Source: JAJZNI01 sp035624785 (lineage in GTDB: Bacteria > Chloroflexota > Dormibacteria > Aeolococcales > Aeolococcaceae). Taken from it: DNA of 5,628 nucleotides. This document shows positions 1 through 4,869 of the stretch, one piece after another. The position numbers and the translations under genes are program-made. The DNA lies in contig DASPQV010000034.1 of NCBI GenBank assembly GCA_035624785.1, forward strand, positions 1 to 5,628, given 5' to 3'. The stretch's first letter is position 1. Each line of letters begins with the position of its first letter. Below the pieces are notes generated by a model, which was not told the DNA's origin, searched no databases, and was given only the letters and a program-made list of their open reading frames with translations.

Positions 1-1
1 C

Positions 2-274
2 GCGACGCTGACCTGGCCCCAGGTGGCCGAGCCGCTCCGCCGCTACTGCGCCGACCCCCGCCCGGCCGCCGACCGGGAGCCGGGCATGCGCCGGATGCCG
101 GTGCTCTTCACGCCGACGCCCGAGGACAAGCCGGCCGCCGCCACGACGCCCCCGAAACCGGGGCTCTTCTTCCGCTGCCTCCGAGCTGTGTACCAGGCCA
201 CCCCGGCGCCACTTCGGGAATCCCGGGTGCTGCGGCGGCTGCGCAGCAGATTCGCCGGCGCGCGCGGGGACTGA
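2..274 (+). CDS. C-terminal tail of a probable glycosyltransferase (5' end outside window)
   Basis: The frame is open from the left edge and ends with TGA at 272-274, so only the last 90 residues are visible. The first visible residues (TLTWPQVAEPLRRYCADPRP, then AADRE) resemble the pattern at the C-terminal end of many family-4-like glycosyltransferases in high-GC bacteria, where a Trp-x-x-Val-x-x-Pro-Leu helix is followed by a Cys-x-x-Pro segment. A Pro/Ala/Thr-rich linker follows, then a basic helix-forming tail with many Arg (RVLRRLRSRF). No catalytic residue is visible, so the family call rests on this tail alone and on the glycosyltransferase genes at the other end of the window. An ATG at 86 and a GTG at 23 lie in frame, but the conserved-looking residues begin before them, which argues that the gene starts upstream of the window. 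It converges on the toxin gene with a 42-bp gap. It could instead be the end of another polysaccharide-locus protein. Confidence 0.5.
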   Translation, partial: ATLTWPQVAEPLRRYCADPRPAADREPGMRRMPVLFTPTPEDKPAAATTPPKPGLFFRCLRAVYQATPAPLRESRVLRRLRSRFAGARGD

Positions 275-316
275 GCCGGATGTCTGAGTGGCCGGCGAAG
301 CGAAACCGCACTGGTT

Positions 317-748
317 CTAGGCGGGGGCAACCACCCGCATCCCCCACTGCAGGGCGGCGTCGGCCATGCGCCCGTCGTAGGTCACGACCTCCGCGAGGTC
401 AGAACTCAGCGCCATGGCCGTGGCCAGGTGGATGGCGTCGAGCGAGCGGACCTCCGCCGGCTGCAGGTCGCCAGCCCTCTCGAGGAGTGACCGGTCGACG
501 TCGATGAGGTCGATCTCGGTGAAGAGTCGCCGGGCATGCGCGAGATGGGCCTGGGACACGCGGATCGCGGCCCGAGACACCTCGGTCAGCAGGAGGGCCG
601 ACGAGGTCTGGCCGTTGCCGGCGGCCAGGTGCCGGCGCAGCGCGGAGGACTCGGGCTCCTCCACCACAAGCTTCATGAACGCGGAGCTGTCGACGTAGCT
701 GAGACCGCCGGAGGAGCCGGCATGGCGAATCCCCGGTGCGGCGCTCAC
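317..748 (-). CDS. vapC: VapC-type PIN-domain ribonuclease toxin
   Basis: This 143-residue protein has the length and all the landmarks of a VapC toxin, a Mg-dependent endoribonuclease of type II toxin-antitoxin modules whose family targets are tRNA or rRNA. The four PIN-domain acidic residues are visible: D20 in YVDSSAFMKL, E56 in LLLTEVSRA, D104 in RSLDAIHLA and D125 in VTYDGRM. The start is GTG at 748-746, which overlaps the TGA of the antitoxin gene (GTGA), implying translational coupling. An in-frame TGA at 757-755 lies just upstream, and there is no other ATG, GTG or TTG before Y18, so this start is well fixed. It leaves about 17 residues before the first beta strand, longer than the one or two residues usual in VapC. 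The stop is TAG at 319-317. All key residues are intact, so the toxin is probably active. The cellular target cannot be read from the sequence. Confidence 0.92.
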   Translation of the reverse strand: MSAAPGIRHAGSSGGLSYVDSSAFMKLVVEEPESSALRRHLAAGNGQTSSALLLTEVSRAAIRVSQAHLAHARRLFTEIDLIDVDRSLLERAGDLQPAEVRSLDAIHLATAMALSSDLAEVVTYDGRMADAALQWGMRVVAPA

Positions 749-1020
749 CGCTCGTCAGCCCGAAGGGCCGCCAGGGCCTCCGACCCGAGAGGGCGCCCGG
801 GCAGCGGCGGCAGCGGCGCGTGATCCAGAAGGTGGCCACTACCCAGCCGGACACGGCCCTCGGCCAGCAGCCGCGCGTACCCGTCGGCCACCTCCAGGGG
901 TGTGATCTGCGCCACCGGGCGGCCACGGTCGGTGATCTGAATGGTCTCGCCTGAGGCGGCGCGCCGCACCACCGCGCTGGCGTTCTGCTTGAGCTCCCGG
1001 ATGCCGATGCGATCACTCAT
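745..1020 (-). CDS. vapB: Phd/YefM-family antitoxin partner of VapC
   Basis: This 91-residue protein opens with the typical Phd/YefM DNA-binding fold: IGIRELKQNASAVVRRAASG (about residues 5-24), then ETIQITDRGRPVAQITPL (about 25-42). In this family the N-terminal half dimerises and binds the operator, and the C-terminal half wraps the toxin. Here the tail is Leu/Pro-rich (LLDHAPLPPLPGRPLG) and ends in a short acidic/basic helix, suited to binding the PIN active site. The gene lies immediately before the toxin with a 4-base overlap, the usual antitoxin-first order. I chose ATG at 1020-1018; a GTG two codons upstream (1026-1024) is also in frame, but ATG fits the predicted transcription start better (see the promoter entry). 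No Shine-Dalgarno sequence is visible. The name vapB is generic for a VapC partner; the fold is Phd/YefM rather than AbrB or RHH. Confidence 0.88.
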   Translation of the reverse strand: MSDRIGIRELKQNASAVVRRAASGETIQITDRGRPVAQITPLEVADGYARLLAEGRVRLGSGHLLDHAPLPPLPGRPLGSEALAALRADER

Positions 1021-1026
1021 GGCCAC

Positions 1027-1032
1027 ATTGTA
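1027..1032 (-). promoter_or_regulatory. -10 box (TACAAT) of the toxin-antitoxin operon, probably leaderless
   Basis: On the minus strand TACAAT occupies 1032 to 1027 and differs from the TATAAT consensus at one base. Its last T is seven bases before the A of the antitoxin ATG at 1020, so transcription would begin at or next to the start codon. This agrees with the lack of a Shine-Dalgarno sequence. No convincing -35 hexamer is seen 16-18 bases upstream, where the operator-like repeats sit. The match is direct; the leaderless start is inferred. Confidence 0.5.
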
Positions 1033-1069
1033 GCACTAATGTGCTTCTAAGTGCTTCATCAGTGGAAGC
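1032..1069. repeat. Cluster of AGCAC/GTGCT repeats, candidate antitoxin operator
   Basis: On the + strand AGCAC (1032-1036) and GTGCT (1041-1045) form an inverted repeat with a 4-base TAAT spacer. GTGCTTC at 1041-1047 recurs exactly at 1051-1057, 10 bp apart and so on the same face of the helix, and GAAGC (1065-1069) is the inverse of part of this unit. The cluster overlaps the first base of the -10 box and fills the -35 region, where binding of the antitoxin or antitoxin-toxin complex would block RNA polymerase. Autoregulation of this kind is well known for Phd/YefM modules. The repeats are short, so the assignment is inferred from position and spacing. Confidence 0.45.
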
Positions 1070-1164
1070 TCTGCCATCCCACGTGCCGGTGTCATCGACT
1101 TCCAGCACGCCTCCGCACCGCCCCCTGGGCACTGGCGAGCGCAGAGGCACGCCGGCTGGCTTGG

Positions 1165-1173
1165 TGCTAGCGT
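1165..1173 (+). promoter_or_regulatory. Candidate extended -10 promoter of the CHAP protein gene
   Basis: TGC followed by TAGCGT matches the extended -10 pattern TGN-TANNNT. It ends ten bases before the ATG at 1183, so the mRNA would be leaderless or carry only a few leader bases. There is no Shine-Dalgarno sequence between it and the ATG and no recognisable -35 box. The hexamer is only a loose match, so this is a tentative call. Confidence 0.35.
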
Positions 1174-1182
1174 CGTCCGGCC

Positions 1183-3219
1183 ATGCTGGGGCGCTCGGGA
1201 ATCCGCTGGAGCCGCGTCCTCCCAGTGACCATCTGCCTGGTGGTGGTCATCGGCATGGTGGGGTCCGGCCTGCACACGGTGAGAGCCCAGGGCCAGGCCA
1301 GCGCCTACACCCCGCTGAGCCCCTTCCGCATCCTGGACACGCGCGACACCGGCAGCCCGCTGGGGCAGGGCGGCATCCAGGATCTGACCGTGGCCGGTGT
1401 GGACTCGGTGCCGCTGGACGCCACCGCCGTGGTCCTGAACGTGACCGTCACCGACCCCACCCAGGCCAGCTACCTCTCCGTCTATCCCGCCGGCGAGCCC
1501 ACCCCGGTGATCTCCAACCTCAACTTCACGAGTGGGGAGACCGTCCCCAACCTCGCCGTCGTCGAGGTCGGGGCCAACGGCCAGGTGGAGCTCTACAACT
1601 CGGCGGGCACGGTGCAGGTGGTCGTCGACCTCGAGGGTTACTTCGAGGCCAGCGGAGGCGGCTCCGCGGGGACCTACTCGGCGCTGACGCCGGGCCGGAT
1701 CACCGACACCCGAAAGGGCAGCGGCGAGCCCAACGCCGGACACCGGCTGACCCAGGGGGGGACCCTGAACGTCCAGGTCGATGGTGCCGGCGGGGTCCCG
1801 GCGGCCGGCGTCTCCGCCGTCAGTCTCAACGTGACCGTCACCGACACCTCCCGCGCCAGCTACCTCACCGCCTACCCGAACGGGACGGCCCAACCGCTCG
1901 CCTCCAACCTCAACTGGTCGCCGGGCGACACCGTGGCCAACCGGGTGATCGTGCCGGTGGGCACGGGCGGGCAGGTGAGCTTCTACAACGCGACCGGCAA
2001 CGTGGACCTGGTGATCGACGTGGACGGCTACTTCAGTGACGGCAGCAGCACGCCGCCAAACGCCAGCCTGTATTACCCGGTGAGCCCGGTCCGGTTCCTC
2101 GACACCCGCGCCGACGCCGGCACCCTGCGGCCGAGCAGCTACCTCGACGAGCAGTTCGCCGGGGTGGCGGGGATCAGCCCGACCGCCGACGCCGTGGTGG
2201 CCAACCTCACCTCGGTCAACGCCACCCAGGGCAGCTTCTTCACGATGGCTCCGGAGGAGTCGTATCCCGCGACCTCCGACGTCAACTTCCGCGCCGGCCA
2301 GGTGGTGCCCAACCTGGTGATGGCCGCGCTCAGCCCCGGCGGCAGCGCCACCATCTACAACGCGTCAGGCACCGCCGATGCCCTCGTCGATGTGTTCGGG
2401 TACTTCCAGCCCCTGGTCGCGGTGTACGGAGCCCCGGCGGAGCCCTGTGTCGGGGCAAGCCTGGACATGCCGTCGAACCAGAATCCCCAGGGCCCCTTCA
2501 CCGTCTCGGCGACGGCGAGCTGCCCCGGCGCCGCCCAACCCCTCTTCGAATACTGGTTCAAGCCGTGGTACAGCTCGGTCTGGGACCTGGCGCAGAGCTG
2601 GACCGCGAGCGACAGCTTCACCTATGACTTCACCTACTGGACGGTGGGCACCTACGACCTCTCCGTCTGGGTGAGCAGCGACACCGAGTTCCAGAGCGAT
2701 GCGAGCGCGAGCTACGTGGTCTCGGAACCCACCTACCAGTGGCAGGCCAACACCATCCCGCCCGAATCCACCCTGCAGGGCGACCTGGTGAGCCAGGCCA
2801 ACGCCGCCATCATCGACGGCTGCTACGGTTCCTGGTCCCAGGGCCGCGCCTGCGGTGAGAATGGCTCGCCGGGCCAGTGCACCTTCTGGGCGGAGCTCAA
2901 CTGGGCCAGCCCGTACTACGGCAGGATCGTCGGCAACGCCGCCCAGCTGCCCACCAGCTACCGGAAGCTCACCGGCCAGGGCCTGGCCGCCACTCCGTCG
3001 GTCGGCGCGCTGGTGATCTGGAATGGGCCGAGCATCCTCGCCGACTCCTCCGCGGGGCACACCGCGGTGGTCACCTCGGTCGCCGCCGATGGAAGCTCGT
3101 ACGACGTCAGCCAGATGAACTGGAGCGACCAGGGCTGGGACATCTCGACCATGCTGGTGCCCTTCAACCCGGCGGAGAACACGCTCGAGGGGCTGATGGG
3201 CTTCCTGCCCGCGGGCTGA
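1183..3219 (+). CDS. Secreted CHAP-domain protein with three LDTR...GYF repeat domains
   Basis: This 678-residue exported protein is probably a peptidoglycan amidase or endopeptidase. A signal peptide is clear: R4, R8 and R11, a hydrophobic core at about 12-30, and a likely cleavage after VRA at 35. Three diverged copies of one domain follow at about 42-154, 165-284 and 298-408. Each has [LT]DTR near its start, an N-[VL]-T core strand, a YN-x-x-G turn and a closing D-x-x-GYF. A beta-rich Ig/PKD-like domain spans about 418-513, with Cys422 and Cys447 placed for a possible disulfide. The CHAP domain occupies about 531-678, with the likely catalytic Cys566 in GQCTFWAELNW, His626 in AGHTAVV and Asn646 in SQMNWS. 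CHAP enzymes cut the amide or cross-bridge bonds of peptidoglycan. The repeats may bind wall or glycan, but this is not shown. The ATG at 1183 is favoured because it gives a complete signal peptide. There is no LPxTG or C-terminal anchor, so the protein is probably released or held by its repeats. It converges on the downstream glycosyltransferase gene with six bases between them. Confidence 0.92.
   Translation: MLGRSGIRWSRVLPVTICLVVVIGMVGSGLHTVRAQGQASAYTPLSPFRILDTRDTGSPLGQGGIQDLTVAGVDSVPLDATAVVLNVTVTDPTQASYLSVYPAGEPTPVISNLNFTSGETVPNLAVVEVGANGQVELYNSAGTVQVVVDLEGYFEASGGGSAGTYSALTPGRITDTRKGSGEPNAGHRLTQGGTLNVQVDGAGGVPAAGVSAVSLNVTVTDTSRASYLTAYPNGTAQPLASNLNWSPGDTVANRVIVPVGTGGQVSFYNATGNVDLVIDVDGYFSDGSSTPPNASLYYPVSPVRFLDTRADAGTLRPSSYLDEQFAGVAGISPTADAVVANLTSVNATQGSFFTMAPEESYPATSDVNFRAGQVVPNLVMAALSPGGSATIYNASGTADALVDVFGYFQPLVAVYGAPAEPCVGASLDMPSNQNPQGPFTVSATASCPGAAQPLFEYWFKPWYSSVWDLAQSWTASDSFTYDFTYWTVGTYDLSVWVSSDTEFQSDASASYVVSEPTYQWQANTIPPESTLQGDLVSQANAAIIDGCYGSWSQGRACGENGSPGQCTFWAELNWASPYYGRIVGNAAQLPTSYRKLTGQGLAATPSVGALVIWNGPSILADSSAGHTAVVTSVAADGSSYDVSQMNWSDQGWDISTMLVPFNPAENTLEGLMGFLPAG
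1306..2406 (+). repeat. Three tandem diverged domain repeats inside the CHAP protein gene
   Basis: The repeat units run at about 1306-1644, 1675-2034 and 2074-2406, separated by Gly/Ser/Pro-rich linkers (EASGGGSAGT and SDGSSTPPNAS). Protein landmarks kept in all three are a Tyr and Pro before R-[IF]-x-DTR, a hydrophobic strand with N-x-T, an N-[LF] strand before a G-x-x-V-x-N turn, YN-x-x-G, and D-x-x-GYF. Copies 1 and 2 are closest: they share an identical 18-base run (AACGTGACCGTCACCGAC) at 1438-1455 and 1828-1845, 390 bp apart. Copy 3 has lost the VTVT and SYL-YP signatures. This points to old internal duplication with the third copy most diverged. Confidence 0.85.
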
Positions 3220-3255
3220 GGCCGGCTAGGCTGTCCGCCTCCGCCGGCGGGGCGG
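3207..3255. terminator. GC-rich hairpins at the convergent gene ends, possible bidirectional terminator
   Basis: The 3' ends of the CHAP gene and of the minus-strand glycosyltransferase gene are six bases apart. Across this junction lie a perfect 10-base palindrome GCCCGCGGGC (3207-3216), two copies of self-complementary GCCGGC (3221-3226 and 3243-3248) able to form a 6-bp stem, and CCGCC (3235-3239) facing GGCGG (3251-3255) around a palindromic CCGCCGGCGG core. No T-tract follows on either strand, so this is not a classical intrinsic terminator. In DNA this GC-rich, such palindromes can occur by chance or from the Arg-rich codons of the glycosyltransferase tail. Confidence 0.25.
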
Positions 3256-4869
3256 GATCCTCAGGGTCAGCGGCCGCGGCCAGGCGATGTGGGGACCCAG
3301 GAAGGCGTCGCGCAGCCTTCCCGCCTCCCCCCATCGCTCGCAGAAGCGGCGGTAGTCCTCCTCGGGGGCCAGGGCGCCCCGGCTCGAGCCCTCGTCGTGG
3401 CGCAGCTCGGCGAGCGGGGTCATCACCACCCGCCAGCCGGCGGCCCAGAGCCGCAGGCAGAAGTCCACGTCGTTGAACACGACCGGGAGGCCCTCGTCGA
3501 AGCCGCCCACCGCCTGGAAGGCGGAGCGCCTGATCAGCATGCAGGCGCCCGTGACCGCCGAGCAGGCCCGGGTCGCCGACCAGCCCAGCTCGAGGTTGGC
3601 GGCGACGCGGCCGATTCCGATGCCGATCCCCTCATGCTGGACCCGGCCGTCGGCGAAGAGGAGCCGGGCGCCGACCGCTCCGATCCCGGGCTGCTGGCAC
3701 CAGCCCAGCATCGCCCCCAGCCAGCCGGGGGAGAGCACCTCGACGTCGTTGTTGAGCAGGAGGAGGTAGGGGGCGTCGGAAGCGGCGGCGGCGTGGTTGA
3801 CGATCGCCGAGTAGTTGAAGGCACCGGGGTGGCGGAGCACCCGGTGGGGCTGGGCGGCCAGGAACTCCAGGGTTGCGGCATCGCGACTGTCGTTGTCCAC
3901 GATCAGGATTCGGCGCGCGGGGTACGCGGTCCGATCCAGCCCGGCCAGGCACCGGCGGAGCAGGTCGAGGCGGTCCCGGGTGGGGATGATGACGTCGACA
4001 AGAGGCGAGCCAATCACCTCCCACCTCACGTCGGTGACCTCCGGCTCCCGCCGGGTCTTTATCTCCGCGGCGGTGCCGCGATCTGTCAGCAGGGCCTTCA
4101 CGCAGTGCCGCCGCTCCTCGACCGTGGGAGCCGGACGGGCGGGGCGAGAGCGCGAGAGCGCGACCACCGGGAGGTGTCGGGGCCGCCGGGCGCGGGCGGC
4201 GGCCCGGAGCAGCTGGGCGTATGCCTCCACCGGTGCCTCTGAGGCTCGCCAGCCGCCGCTGGCGGACAGCAGGTCCTGGCGCTGCAGCACCAGGCCGCCC
4301 AGGTCCTGGTCCCTGCCGAGCAGCAGCTCGGGTGACCAGCCGTAGGCGAAGTGCGGACTGCCGCGGTGGCCGAGACGGCCCAGCTCGTCCCAGTCGGTGT
4401 AGAGGAGGTCGCAGTCCGGGTCGCCGGCGAGGGTTGCCGCAGCCAGGACGAGGCCGTGCGGGGTGACCCGCGCTCCGGGAGGGACCAGGGCCACGTACTC
4501 TCCGGCCTCCGGGGAGGCGGCGTCGAGGAGCGCGACGGCCCAGTCCCCGTCGGGTTCGAGGACGGCCGCGATCGCCCGCGGGTCGGGCGCCCCGACCGGG
4601 AAGGCTCCGTCCCCGGGCAGGGCGAACGCGGCCCGCCAGCGCTGGTGAGGCTGGTCTCGCAGGGAGGCCAGGGTGGACGCCAGCGGACCGGGGCCGCCGG
4701 TGGGCGGGATCACGAAGACCAGCGAGGCGTGTCCCCCCCTCGACGCCGAGGCTGCGGCCAGCTCGCGCAGCCCGGCCGCTCCCGGCTCGATCCGGAGCCG
4801 CCACAGGCGGTACTGCACCTCCAGCGGGACCCGGCTCGGCCCCGTCCCCCGGGTCGGAACGCCGCTCAC
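3226..4869 (-). CDS. Family-2 glycosyltransferase with a degenerate first GT domain
   Basis: The product (547 residues from GTG at 4869) matches the two-domain GT2 layout of O-antigen or exopolysaccharide enzymes, which transfer sugars from nucleotide donors to lipid-linked glycans at the inner membrane face. It opens with the usual YRLW...EP helix (about 20-30). A first GT-like half follows (about 49-220), recognisable by LVFVIPPT, DLLYTDWDEL (154-163) and FAYGWSPELLL (174-184) but altered at normally conserved positions. The second half (about 290-500) looks intact: VDVIIPTRDR, IVDNDS (323-328), FNYSAIVN, the metal-binding LNNDVEV with D375 and E377, the FNDVDFCLRL motif with D467 as likely base, and a late RHDE. 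The tail ends in five consecutive Arg. The chosen GTG overlaps the TGA of the upstream gene as GTGA; another GTG at 4899 would give 557 residues and a 34-base overlap, and is less likely. The stop is TAG at 3228-3226. Donor and acceptor sugars cannot be read. Confidence 0.88.
   Translation of the reverse strand: MSGVPTRGTGPSRVPLEVQYRLWRLRIEPGAAGLRELAAASASRGGHASLVFVIPPTGGPGPLASTLASLRDQPHQRWRAAFALPGDGAFPVGAPDPRAIAAVLEPDGDWAVALLDAASPEAGEYVALVPPGARVTPHGLVLAAATLAGDPDCDLLYTDWDELGRLGHRGSPHFAYGWSPELLLGRDQDLGGLVLQRQDLLSASGGWRASEAPVEAYAQLLRAAARARRPRHLPVVALSRSRPARPAPTVEERRHCVKALLTDRGTAAEIKTRREPEVTDVRWEVIGSPLVDVIIPTRDRLDLLRRCLAGLDRTAYPARRILIVDNDSRDAATLEFLAAQPHRVLRHPGAFNYSAIVNHAAAASDAPYLLLLNNDVEVLSPGWLGAMLGWCQQPGIGAVGARLLFADGRVQHEGIGIGIGRVAANLELGWSATRACSAVTGACMLIRRSAFQAVGGFDEGLPVVFNDVDFCLRLWAAGWRVVMTPLAELRHDEGSSRGALAPEEDYRRFCERWGEAGRLRDAFLGPHIAWPRPLTLRIPPRRRRRTA

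Noticed and set aside
399..1016. Minus-strand open frame of 205 codons across the toxin and antitoxin genes
   Set aside because: It is in another frame from both recognised proteins, Arg/Pro/Ser-rich, and the two real genes have full family motifs and a typical overlap.
1063..1104. Inverted repeat TGGAAG / CTTCCA in the divergent intergenic region
   Set aside because: The arms are only six bases with a 30-base spacer and do not extend; a match this short is expected by chance and it does not align with either promoter.
1036..1893. Minus-strand open frame antisense to the CHAP gene
   Set aside because: It is Gly/Val/Asp/His-rich with a repetitive look that simply mirrors the repeated domains on the opposite strand; no start signals or motifs.
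1041..2039. Plus-strand open frame of 332 codons overlapping the start of the CHAP gene
   Set aside because: It is low in complexity (Arg/Gly/Pro/His-rich), lacks any motif, and overlaps the frame with the signal peptide and conserved repeats.
1306..2406. Possible CRISPR-like or tandem DNA repeat
   Set aside because: The periodicity is at protein level in units of about 115 residues, with only short identical DNA runs; no short repeat-spacer pattern exists.
4144..4163. Near-tandem GCGAGAGC units
   Set aside because: They lie within the glycosyltransferase coding frame and encode an ordinary Ser/Arg stretch; too few copies for a microsatellite or array.
3289..4242. Plus-strand open frame of 317 codons antisense to the second glycosyltransferase
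   Set aside because: It has no recognisable domain, and its composition follows from the third-codon GC bias of the real gene on the minus strand.
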